Origin: AC-37 sp035275105
Lineage (GTDB): Bacteria > Actinomycetota > Thermoleophilia > Solirubrobacterales > Thermoleophilaceae
Direction: 5' to 3'
NCBI GenBank assembly: GCA_035275105.1
Contig: DATENL010000172.1
Span: 1-5,980, forward strand
DNA: 5,980 nucleotides
The stretch's first letter is position 1. Each line of letters starts with the position of its first letter. A program made the translations under genes and the position numbers. Positions 1-5,515 of the stretch are shown here, piece after piece. The notes beneath the pieces were generated by a model, which was not told the origin of the DNA, did no database searches, and was given only the letters and a program-made list of their open reading frames with translations.

Positions 1-1003
1 AGCCGAGCGGCGCGCGCGCGACGGCGCCGTTGGCGACGGCGGCCTGCGCCACCGGAGCGCCGACGACCGGCTCGTGCTCGCGGCGCCATTCGACGTAGCG
101 GCGGACGCCCTCGCGGAACGGGGTCGACGCGCGCCAGCCGAGCTCGCGGAGGGCGCGTTCGCTCGCGACCTCCTTGCCGCCGAAGTCGCCGGCGCGGGAC
201 TCGGTGTGCACGATCTCCACGTCGCCCAGCAGGTCCCTGACGGTGTGTGCGATCTCGGCGATCGTCGTCGTCTCGGTTCCCGCGAGGTTGTAGACGCGGT
301 TGGCCGCCTCCGGCCGCAACGCCTCGACGACGCCGGCGGCGAGGTCCTCGACGTACACGAAGCGGCGCCCCTGGCTGCCGTCGCCGGCGATCGTGAGCGG
401 GTCGCCGCCGAGCGCGCGCTCGACCATCGCGGGGACCACGGCCGCGACGCGCGCGCGTGGTCCGTACGGGATGCCGAAGCGGAGGATCGTGTACTCGACG
501 CCGTAGAGCTCCTCGTAGGAGCGGCAGTAGAGCTCGCCGGCGAGCTTGGTGGCGCTGTAGAGATGGGCCGGGTGGGCGAGCGGCGTCGACTCGTCGACCT
601 CGGTCGGCTCGCAGTCGCTGTAGACCCAGATGGTGCTCCCGTAGACCACCCGGCGCACTCCGCTCGTGCGGGCCGCCTCGAGCACCGCGGCAGTCGCGCG
701 CGAGTTGAGCCGCTCGGCGCCGCCCGGGTCGTCCTTCACGTGGCCGACGTCGGCCATCGCGGCGAGGTGGATGACGGCGTCGCAGTCGGCCATCGCCCGG
801 GCCAGGGCCGCGACGTCGGTGGCGTCGCCGATCTGCGTGTCGACCCCGTCACCGTGGTGGGGCGACTCGCGCAGGTCGAAGATCCTGGGCTCGTAGCCGC
901 GGCGCACCAGCGCGTCGACCACGTGCGAGCCGATGAAGCCCGAGCCCCCGGTGACGAGCACGCGCGGCCGGACGCTCGGGGATGCCTGTGGCGATGCGGT
1001 CAA
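1..1003 (-). CDS. NAD-dependent epimerase/dehydratase (extended SDR), C-terminus cut by window edge
   Basis: Extended short-chain dehydrogenase/reductase of the kind that epimerises or dehydrates nucleotide sugars (GalE/WcaG-like), a cytosolic enzyme supplying sugars for cell-surface glycans. Reading from a TTG at 1003, the Rossmann motif GGSGFIG is at residues 19-25. Asp43 at the end of strand 2 suggests NAD rather than NADP. HLAA is at 79-82. The catalytic set is Thr124 (in YGSTIWVY), Tyr149 and Lys153 (YSATK), with the same 25-residue Thr-to-Tyr spacing as E. coli GalE Ser124/Tyr149. The FVYVEDLA segment is typical of the family. No stop is reached by base 1; 334 residues are visible, ending in an Ala/Val-rich tail. 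The start is uncertain: no in-frame ATG lies between the upstream TAG and the Rossmann motif, so TTG 1003 or GTG 961 are the choices, and neither has a strong ribosome binding site. The substrate cannot be named from sequence; the fold and catalytic class are secure. Confidence 0.93.
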   Translation of the reverse strand, partial: MTASPQASPSVRPRVLVTGGSGFIGSHVVDALVRRGYEPRIFDLRESPHHGDGVDTQIGDATDVAALARAMADCDAVIHLAAMADVGHVKDDPGGAERLNSRATAAVLEAARTSGVRRVVYGSTIWVYSDCEPTEVDESTPLAHPAHLYSATKLAGELYCRSYEELYGVEYTILRFGIPYGPRARVAAVVPAMVERALGGDPLTIAGDGSQGRRFVYVEDLAAGVVEALRPEAANRVYNLAGTETTTIAEIAHTVRDLLGDVEIVHTESRAGDFGGKEVASERALRELGWRASTPFREGVRRYVEWRREHEPVVGAPVAQAAVANGAVARAPLG

Positions 1004-1145
1004 GGTCTCGATGAGGTGGCCTGTGCGCTCCGCTGGTCCCTGCCGGTCCCGGAAGCGAAGCCCAGACTAGGCCGCGTGGCCGACGGCGGCCGCGCGGCGC
1101 CGAGAGGATAGGCGATCCGGGCGCGGCCCTCGGGCGTGCCGTGCG

Positions 1146-1754
1146 CTACGCCGGCTGGCCGCCGTTGGCGCCCGGCCGCGAGTGCATGACGCCGTCGATC
1201 AGCCCGTACTCGACGGCCTGCTCGGGGGACATGAAGCGGTCGCGCTCCATGCTGGCGCGGACCTCCTCGACGGGCCTGCCGGAGTGCTTGGCGTAGATCT
1301 CGTCGAGGCTGCGGCGCAGGTCGAGCACCTCGCGCGCGTGGATCTCGATGTCGGCGGCCTGACCCTCGAAACCGCCGGACGGCTGGTGGATGAGGATCCG
1401 GCCGTTGGGCAGCGCGAAGCGCTTTCCGTGGGCGCCGCCGGCCAGGAGCAGCGCGCCCATCGACATCGCGATGCCGACGCACACGGTCTGCACGTCGGGC
1501 TTGATGAACTGCATCGTGTCGTAGATCGCGAGCCCCGCGTAGACCTGACCGCCCGGCGAGTTGATGTAGACGGAGATGTCCTTGTCCGGGTCCTCGGACT
1601 CGAGGTGGAGGAGCTGCGCGACCGCGAGGTTCGCGATCTGGTCGTCGATCGGCGTGCCGATGAAGATGAGGCGCTCGCGCAGCAGGCGCGAGTAGATGTC
1701 GAAGCCGCGCTCTCCGCGCGCATCCTGCTGGACGACCATCGGGATCATTGGCAT
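1146..1754 (-). CDS. clpP: ATP-dependent Clp protease proteolytic subunit ClpP
   Basis: Serine peptidase of family S14 that forms the tetradecameric chamber degrading proteins fed in by ClpX or ClpC in the cytosol. The 202-residue product has the expected length. The catalytic triad is complete: Ser98 in GIAMSMGALLLAGG, His123 in ILIHQP and Asp172 in MERDRFMS. The oxyanion-region motif YINSPGGQVYAG is at 63-74, and the C-terminal EQAVEYGLIDGV is typical. I chose ATG 1754, giving MPMIPMVVQQDARGERGFDIYSRLL, because AGGA lies 8 bases upstream and family similarity begins there; the open frame continuing to 1937 has no family similarity. The short region before Gly14 may be a processed propeptide. 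No second clpP, clpX or tig gene is visible alongside, so this copy stands alone within the window. It is divergent from the repeat-protein gene at 1853 with a 98-bp gap. Confidence 0.97.
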   Translation of the reverse strand: MPMIPMVVQQDARGERGFDIYSRLLRERLIFIGTPIDDQIANLAVAQLLHLESEDPDKDISVYINSPGGQVYAGLAIYDTMQFIKPDVQTVCVGIAMSMGALLLAGGAHGKRFALPNGRILIHQPSGGFEGQAADIEIHAREVLDLRRSLDEIYAKHSGRPVEEVRASMERDRFMSPEQAVEYGLIDGVMHSRPGANGGQPA

Positions 1755-1810
1755 GGCCCTGATCCTAGTCCCCGGCCCCGGCGGAGGTGATGCGCGCCCG
1801 TCCGGCGCGG

Positions 1811-1816
1811 TATAGG
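1811..1816 (+). promoter_or_regulatory. Possible -10 element (TATAGG) in the clpP / surface-protein divergent gap
   Basis: The only A/T-rich hexamer in the 98-bp GC-rich gap between the divergent genes is TATAGG, 36 bases before the ATG at 1853. I see no convincing -35 element at 17 bases upstream. On the opposite strand the same site reads CCTATA, so it could serve clpP instead. Weak evidence, recorded because the gap must hold promoters for both genes. Confidence 0.25.
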
Positions 1817-1840
1817 GTCGCCCCGACTCGCTAGCCCCGG

Positions 1841-1847
1841 AAGGAGA
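1841..1847 (+). promoter_or_regulatory. Strong ribosome binding site for the repeat-protein gene
   Basis: AAGGAGA followed by GGCCC lies directly before ATG 1853. It is a near-perfect Shine-Dalgarno match at 5-base spacing and fixes the start of the 212-residue protein. Confidence 0.75.
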
Positions 1848-1852
1848 GGCCC

Positions 1853-2491
1853 ATGCTCCGCAGGCTCCGTCCCCGCTCCGCCTACGACGTGATGGCGGCG
1901 CTCGCACTGTTCCTGGTCGTGGCCGGCGGGTCGGCATTCGCCGTCGTCGCGGCCAACCAGGTCAACTCGAACTCGATCGTCAACGGCCAGGTGAAGAACC
2001 AGGACCTGGCGACGAACTCCGTCGGCACCGGCAAGATCAAGCCCGGCAACGTCAAGACGAGCGACCTGGGCGCGAACGCGGTCACCTCCGCGAAGGTCGG
2101 CGCCAACGCGTTGGGCGGAGACGACATCAACGAGGGCACGCTGACCGGCGTCAACGCCTCGCAGCTCGGCGGGATCCCGTCGACCGAGTTCCTCCACGGG
2201 GTGACGTCGCGCACCGCCGAGACCGCCAAGGACTCTGCCACTACAAAGGACCGGTTCGTCCAGTGCCCGTCGGGGACGAAGGTCGTCGGGGGCGGCGCGG
2301 GCGTGTACCAGGTCGACGGCTCGGGCACCCCGGTGTTGAGCAGCGCCCAGGACGCCAACCTCGCTCTCAGCCACTCGTCGCCGGTCATCACCTCCACGAA
2401 TCAGGCGTGGTACGCGCGTGGCGTCGAGACCGACGCGGTGAACGCCAACTGGTTCGTGTACGTCGAGGTGGTCTGCGCGGCCACCGGTTGA
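1853..2491 (+). CDS. Secreted or membrane-anchored protein with five-residue repeat stalk and C-terminal domain
   Basis: No named gene. The 212-residue product starts with a basic tip (MLRRLRPRSAYDV) and one hydrophobic segment (about 13-33) ending in AFAVVA, which may be a cleaved signal or an anchor. Residues 37-97 carry an aliphatic residue at every fifth position without exception (V37, I42, V47, L52, V57, I62, V67, L72, V77, V82, L87, I92, L97), with Asn, Gly, Ser and Lys between. This predicts a narrow beta-helix or a trimeric fibre-like stalk. Residues about 134-210 form a separate domain with CPSGTKVVGGGAGV near its start and WFVYVEVVCA at its end; Cys138 and Cys208 could form a disulfide. 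I recall this architecture as common in exported Thermoleophilia proteins of unknown role. A strong ribosome binding site supports the ATG. The function is unknown; a surface structural or adhesive role is inference. Confidence 0.85.
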   Translation: MLRRLRPRSAYDVMAALALFLVVAGGSAFAVVAANQVNSNSIVNGQVKNQDLATNSVGTGKIKPGNVKTSDLGANAVTSAKVGANALGGDDINEGTLTGVNASQLGGIPSTEFLHGVTSRTAETAKDSATTKDRFVQCPSGTKVVGGGAGVYQVDGSGTPVLSSAQDANLALSHSSPVITSTNQAWYARGVETDAVNANWFVYVEVVCAATG

Positions 2492-2519
2492 GAACCCTCG
2501 CGGTCACGGAGCGGGGTGC

Positions 2520-2585
2520 ATGACGGTCGGCGAACTCACCAACGCGGCGGACAAGGACCGGACGCTGGCCGAGCGGCACCCGTAA
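2520..2585 (+). CDS. Possible 21-residue small ORF (MTVGELTNAADKDRTLAERHP)
   Basis: ATG 2520 to TAA 2583-2585 encodes a hydrophilic 21-residue peptide, with GGAG placed 8 bases upstream and a start 28 bases after the stop of the preceding gene. I do not recognise it. It has no hydrophobic segment and ends well before the next gene. It could be a translated small protein, a leader peptide, or chance; the good ribosome binding site is the only positive sign. Confidence 0.22.
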   Translation: MTVGELTNAADKDRTLAERHP

Positions 2586-2712
2586 CGGCCTACGGCAACT
2601 GCCCCCGCTCCGTCCGGGGTATGCAAATGCGACACCTTGGTCCCCTGTCATGGCCGGTTCCCGGCGGCGAGTCTCCCGCCGACAGCGGAACAGCGCCCAG
2701 GTGCGGGTGCCC

Positions 2713-2723
2713 AAGGGAAGGAG
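2713..2723 (+). promoter_or_regulatory. Ribosome binding site deciding the start at 2729
   Basis: AAGGGAAGGAG lies 5 bases before ATG 2729. It selects this ATG over the in-frame GTG at 2516, and the protein then begins exactly at a signal peptide. Confidence 0.72.
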
Positions 2724-2728
2724 CAGCG

Positions 2729-3100
2729 ATGCTGGGAAGGCGAGTGGTCGGTAGGGCGCGTGTAGCCCTCCTGTCGGTCCTGGTCGCGGGAGCCATCAGC
2801 GGCGCGAGCGCCAGCTCTGCCGAGGCGTGGTACGCCGGCAACGTCTACGTGGTCGTCAGCAACGGTCACTGCGTGGGCGGCGGCAGGATCGTGTTCATGC
2901 AGGCCGCGGTGGACGTCATGTGGTCGGGCGGCGACTGGGGCGACAACATCCTCTACCCCCGCGTCCGCATCGGTGACACGAACACCATCAACGTGCGTGC
3001 CCTCTGCGACCGCGCGTGGTATCAGGGCCCGGACTACTGGATCAACGTCGTAGGGCGGACCTTCCGGCCGACCTACAACGGCCAGACGATCTGGCTCTGA
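2729..3100 (+). CDS. Small Trp-rich secreted protein of unknown function
   Basis: A 123-residue protein that I cannot assign to a named family. It starts with a clear Sec-type signal peptide: basic MLGRRVVGRAR, a hydrophobic core at about 12-24, and likely cleavage after ASA (28) or AEA (33). The mature part of about 90 residues is rich in Trp (34, 65, 70, 97, 104, 122) and Tyr, with two cysteines (Cys48 in NGHCVGGG and Cys93 in RALCDRAW) likely to form a disulfide. Alternating polar/hydrophobic stretches such as VYVVV and INVVGR suggest an all-beta fold. The start rests on a strong ribosome binding site; an upstream in-frame GTG at 2516 would add 71 residues of poor quality before the signal peptide. 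A perfect hairpin follows the stop by 20 bases. The neighbours are other exported proteins, so an extracellular or wall-associated role is likely but not demonstrated. Confidence 0.82.
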   Translation: MLGRRVVGRARVALLSVLVAGAISGASASSAEAWYAGNVYVVVSNGHCVGGGRIVFMQAAVDVMWSGGDWGDNILYPRVRIGDTNTINVRALCDRAWYQGPDYWINVVGRTFRPTYNGQTIWL

Positions 3101-3120
3101 TTCGAGCCCGGGCTGCACGC

Positions 3121-3151
3121 GAGCGCCGTCCTCCTCCGGGGGACGGCGCTC
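3121..3151 (+). terminator. Strong stem-loop terminator after the Trp-rich secreted protein gene
   Basis: GAGCGCCGTCC (3121-3131) pairs perfectly with GGACGGCGCTC (3141-3151). Inner pairs extend the stem to leave a three-base TCC loop. It begins 20 bases after the TGA at 3098-3100. The downstream bases (GTCGGTTGG) lack a real T-run, as is usual for hairpin terminators in very GC-rich actinobacteria. Confidence 0.7.
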
Positions 3152-3163
3152 GTCGGTTGGCGC

Positions 3164-3400
3164 GTGAACCCGTGGCGCCGGCGGAAGGCGAACCGGGTGG
3201 TGAGCGTCTGGAAGAAGGTCGGCAAGATCGGCGGTTCCGACGACGTGAAGCGCGGCCAGGACACGACGAACGAGAACGGCGGCTACGTGCTCACGAAGGT
3301 GCGCAAGCCGGGCAGCTTCTACGCGAGGGTGCCGAAACAGACGGTGGCGGCGGTCGGAAACTGCCTGGCCGCGAGATCGCCTGTGCTGACGCTGAAGTAG
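3164..3400 (+). pseudogene. Orphan C-terminal fragment of a secreted beta-domain protein
   Basis: The 78-codon stretch from GTG 3164 reads as the final domain of a class of Thermoleophilia secreted proteins that I recognise by pattern. It has a basic strand (RVVSVWKKVGK), a GSD turn, DTTNENGGYVL, GSFYARVPKQTV, then a Cys followed by LAARSP near the end. This resembles carboxypeptidase-regulatory-like or SD-repeat beta-sandwich modules. It has no signal peptide, no ribosome binding site at GTG 3164, and starts abruptly at the first strand just beyond a terminator, so a 5'-truncated remnant is the best reading. The frame is open back to the TGA at 3098, the stop of the preceding gene. The VOC gene follows after 10 bases. 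It could instead be a translated short protein using an unrecognised start. That this was once coding is fairly secure; its present status is not. Confidence 0.55.
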
Positions 3401-3410
3401 AACTCAGGCC

Positions 3411-3761
3411 GTGACGGTCAAAAGGGCGGTGCCGAACATAAGGTCGGACCGGCCCGCCGAGTCCCGCGACCTCTTCGTCGAGCTGCTGGGCTTCGAGGTG
3501 GTGATGGACATGGACTGGGTCGTGACGCTCGCGTCCCCGACCAACCGCTCGGTCCAGGTGCAGATCATGGCTGGCGACGACCCCTCGGCGCCGGGGATCT
3601 CCGTCGAGGTCGCCGACGTCGACGCCGTCCACGCGAAGGCCGTGGAACGCGGTTACGAGATCGCCTACGAGCTCCGCGACGAGGAGTGGGGAGTCCGGCG
3701 CTTCATGCTCCGCGAGCCGAGCGGCACGATCGTCAACGTCCTGTCCCACCGGGTGGGCTGA
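3411..3761 (+). CDS. VOC (glyoxalase/bleomycin-resistance-like) superfamily protein
   Basis: A 116-residue single-module vicinal-oxygen-chelate fold protein. Segments in order: VPNIRSDRPAESRDLFVELLGFEVV (first beta-alpha unit), WVVTLASP, VQVQIM, GISVEVADVDAVHAKAVERGYEI (second unit), then GVRRFMLREPSGTIVNVLSH. The positions that usually bind metal appear to be Asn9 (near the start), a Gln in VQVQIM, a Ser in GISVEV and an Asn in TIVNVL, so the normal His/Glu ligand set is missing and a metal-dependent glyoxalase or dioxygenase activity is unlikely. A small-molecule binding or sequestering role is possible. GTG 3411 is the only start that keeps the first strand, because an in-frame TGA lies at 3393; the ribosome binding site is weak. 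It is 10 bases after the remnant's stop and converges on the DUF4333 gene with an 18-bp gap. The substrate is unknown. Confidence 0.85.
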   Translation: MTVKRAVPNIRSDRPAESRDLFVELLGFEVVMDMDWVVTLASPTNRSVQVQIMAGDDPSAPGISVEVADVDAVHAKAVERGYEIAYELRDEEWGVRRFMLREPSGTIVNVLSHRVG

Positions 3762-3777
3762 GCGCCGGGGCCGCGCT
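3761..3777. terminator. Short hairpin between convergent VOC and DUF4333 genes
   Basis: AGCGC (3761-3765) and GCGCT (3773-3777) are perfectly complementary around a 7-base GC-rich loop, filling the 18-bp gap between two convergent genes and overlapping the last base of the VOC stop. The position suits a shared bidirectional terminator, but the stem is short and there is no T-run. Confidence 0.3.
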
Positions 3778-3779
3778 GG

Positions 3780-4106
3780 CTACTTCTGCGGCTTCTGGTC
3801 GACGACGACGTCGAAGCTCGCCTTGTCTCCGTTGACGCGAGTCACGCGAACGGTCATCCCGAGCGTCGTCCCATGGTCGGTCAGCGTGCACCGCTGGGAA
3901 GCACCGACCTTGGCGTCCAGGTCCTTGGGGCACTTGATCGACTGGGGCTCCCTGCCCACCGTCTTCTCGAGGGCGTCCTTCGCTCCCTGCTCGACCGTCG
4001 CCTTGTCGAGCGTGTTCGATCCGCATCCCGTCGCCGCGAGGGCGATGGCGAGGCCGGCGGCCGCACCGAGGGCTCGCAGGGGGAGCTGGCGATCCAGGAT
4101 TCTCAC
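3780..4106 (-). CDS. DUF4333 domain lipoprotein
   Basis: A 108-residue actinobacterial lipoprotein anchored to the outer face of the cytoplasmic membrane. The signal peptide has basic MRILDRQLPLR, a hydrophobic core (about 13-25) and a lipobox-like LAATGC, so lipidation would be at Cys28. Residues about 35-105 fit DUF4333: a helix (TVEQGAKDALEKTVG), then SIKCPKDLDAKVGASQRCTL with Cys59 and Cys73 likely disulfide-bonded, then two strands (MTVRVTRVNG, ASFDVVVDQ). The start is GTG 4106, with AAGGG 4 bases upstream, and it gives a proper lipoprotein signal. The gene is divergent from fic across a 92-bp region containing the operator-like repeats, and convergent with the VOC gene. The molecular role of DUF4333 is not established. 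Confidence 0.9.
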   Translation of the reverse strand: MRILDRQLPLRALGAAAGLAIALAATGCGSNTLDKATVEQGAKDALEKTVGREPQSIKCPKDLDAKVGASQRCTLTDHGTTLGMTVRVTRVNGDKASFDVVVDQKPQK

Positions 4107-4149
4107 CCGGCCCTTCTATCACGATCTCGTGAGCCGCCCACATGAAAGT

Positions 4150-4198
4150 CTTGATTAGGCGGGCACCATAATCAAGGTTTGATGATAACCTTGAGTAT
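4150..4198 (+). promoter_or_regulatory. Operator-like element, upstream copy, abutting the fic start codon
   Basis: This AT-rich island in GC-rich DNA carries three half-sites of TAATCAAG type: reversed CTTGATTA at 4150-4157, forward TAATCAAG at 4169-4176, and reversed CTTGAGTA at 4190-4197. The last two sit in a larger palindrome, ATAATCAAGGTT (4168-4179) and AACCTTGAGTAT (4187-4198), with 11 of 12 positions complementary and a 7-base spacer. The palindrome ends on the base before GTG 4199, so a bound protein would block transcription or translation start. A related half-site, TTATCAAG, occurs inside the gene at 4209-4216. The likely binder, by inference, is the winged-helix-like end of the Fic protein itself. 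The element also lies in the promoter region of the divergent lipoprotein gene. Confidence 0.75.
4184..4189 (+). promoter_or_regulatory. Possible fic -10 element (GATAAC) overlapping the operator
   Basis: GATAAC matches four of six positions of TATAAT and is preceded by TGAT. Transcription from it would begin at about 4196-4199, which would make the fic mRNA leaderless, consistent with the lack of a good ribosome binding site. The downstream copy of the operator has different bases here. No -35 is evident. CATAAT at 4167-4172 is an alternative -10. Confidence 0.25.
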
Positions 4199-5503
4199 GT
4201 GGCTCGCCTTATCAAGCGTCACTGGAGCTCGGACCTCTCCGCCGGAATGTCCCGGAGAGACCGCCGCGGCTGCGACTACGAAGCGTATCTGCCGGACCCG
4301 CTCGTCGGCCGGGAGATCGTGGTCGGCGGTGACGTCGCCGCGGACATCGCCGAGGCCGAGACCGCCGTAGCACGGCTGAACGCCGAGTCACGAGGTCTCG
4401 TCAACTCGGAGGCGATGGCGCGTCTCCTCCTCCGCGCCGAGGCCGTCGCGTCGTCGCGCATCGAGGGATTGGAGGTCGGCGGCCGGCGCCTCCTGAAGGC
4501 CGAGGCGGCCCGCAACCTGGGCACGGACACGGGCCCGAGCGACGTCACGGCGGTCGAGGTCCTCAACAACATCGAGGCCATGCAGTGGGCGGTCGACACG
4601 CTCAGCGGTGAGAAGACGATCACCGTTGAGGGCCTGCTGGCCATCCACCGGCGGCTGCTCAAGGGCACCCCGCTCGAGGAATACGCGGGCAAGGTCCGCA
4701 CCACGCAGAACTGGATCGGCGGCAGTGACTTCAACCCCTGCTCGGCGAGCTTCATCCCGCCGCCGGAGAAGGCGGTTCCCGAGCTGCTCGAAGACCTGTG
4801 CGCGTTCTGCAATGACGACACCCTGCCGGCGGTCGCCCAGGCCGCCGTCGCCCACGCCCAGTTCGAGACCATCCACCCCTTCGCCGACGGAAATGGGCGG
4901 ACCGGGCGCGCCCTGATCCACGTGATCCTTCGGCGCCGCGGCCTCGCCCCGCGGGCCGTGCCGCCCGTGTCGCTGGTCCTGGCGACCTGGGCCAACGACT
5001 ACGTGGAGGGACTGACGGCCACGCGATATCGGGGGCCCGCCGGATCCCGTGAGGCGCACGATGGCCTCAATCGCTGGGTCGGCCTTTTCGCCGCCGCTAC
5101 CCGGCGGTCGGTCAGCGACGCTGAGGCCTACGAGACCCGCGTCACCGAGCTCCAAGCGAGCTGGCGTGAACGGCTTGGCAAGGTCCGCAAAGGCTCGGCG
5201 GCCGAGCTCCTGATCGAGGCGCTCTCGGCGGCGCCCATCGTCACCGTCCAGAGCGCGGCGCTCCTCATCGACCGCAGCGAGCAGGCGGTCAACGAGGCGA
5301 TCCGGCGGCTGGTCGATGCCGGGGTGCTCCGGCAGACCACCGTCGGGCGGCGGAACCGCGCCTTCGAGGCGGCGGAGCTCATCGATGCCTTCACCGACCT
5401 CGAGCGACAGCTGGCCAGCCCCGCCGGAGACACGCGGAGCACGCCGCCGGCGCGCAAGGTGCCCGGGCGGCGGTCGCGGCGCGCCGCCGCACGGCGCGGC
5501 TAG
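4199..5503 (+). CDS. Fic family AMP-transferase with C-terminal winged-helix-like region
   Basis: A 434-residue Fic-domain protein, predicted to transfer AMP from ATP to a hydroxyl side chain of a target protein in the cytosol. The N-terminal Fic_N-type helices include RAEAVASSRIEGLEVGGRRLL; SSRIEG (85-90) matches the inhibitory (S/T)xxxE(G/N) motif of class II Fic proteins, whose Glu blocks productive ATP binding. The flap region (EYAGKVRTTQNWIGG) is at 161-175. The active-site motif HPFADGNGRTGR (226-237) is canonical and intact, with catalytic His226. Residues about 333-396 look like a winged helix: PIVTVQSAALLIDRSEQAV, NEAIRRLVDAGVLRQT, then a basic wing VGRRNRAFEA. The tail after 410 is basic and disordered. 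GTG 4199 is the only in-frame start after the TAA at 4169. No separate antitoxin gene is adjacent. Both flanks carry the 49-bp operator-like element, suggesting autoregulation. The target is unknown. Confidence 0.95.
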   Translation: MARLIKRHWSSDLSAGMSRRDRRGCDYEAYLPDPLVGREIVVGGDVAADIAEAETAVARLNAESRGLVNSEAMARLLLRAEAVASSRIEGLEVGGRRLLKAEAARNLGTDTGPSDVTAVEVLNNIEAMQWAVDTLSGEKTITVEGLLAIHRRLLKGTPLEEYAGKVRTTQNWIGGSDFNPCSASFIPPPEKAVPELLEDLCAFCNDDTLPAVAQAAVAHAQFETIHPFADGNGRTGRALIHVILRRRGLAPRAVPPVSLVLATWANDYVEGLTATRYRGPAGSREAHDGLNRWVGLFAAATRRSVSDAEAYETRVTELQASWRERLGKVRKGSAAELLIEALSAAPIVTVQSAALLIDRSEQAVNEAIRRLVDAGVLRQTTVGRRNRAFEAAELIDAFTDLERQLASPAGDTRSTPPARKVPGRRSRRAAARRG

Positions 5504-5515
5504 TCCCGGCAAAAG

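Noticed and set aside
74..1111. Long 345-residue open frame on the plus strand
   Set aside because: It is the antisense shadow of the epimerase gene, whose Rossmann motif, Thr/Tyr/Lys catalytic set and family motifs are all on the minus strand. The plus-strand product is a low-complexity Arg/Ala/Val/Asp mix.
1755..1937. N-terminal extension of ClpP upstream of ATG 1754
   Set aside because: The extra residues are Arg/Pro-rich without family similarity, and would overlap the divergent gene and its ribosome binding site. AGGA before ATG 1754 supports the shorter protein.
2516..2728. GTG 2516 as start of the Trp-rich secreted protein
   Set aside because: It would bury the signal peptide 71 residues inside the protein and ignore the strong ribosome binding site before ATG 2729.
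4151..4172. TTGATT (4151-4156) and CATAAT (4167-4172) as a standard fic promoter
   Set aside because: The spacer is only 10 bases, far from the usual 16-18, and both hexamers are parts of the repeated half-sites.
4150..4216. Short CRISPR-like array
   Set aside because: The repeated units are 8-12 base half-sites in alternating orientation with 19/21-base offsets, the pattern of an operator. There are no same-orientation repeats of CRISPR length, and no cas gene.
4388..5512. 374-residue open frame on the minus strand across fic
   Set aside because: It is a GC-rich antisense shadow; the Fic motifs are on the plus strand and the minus product has no recognisable domain.
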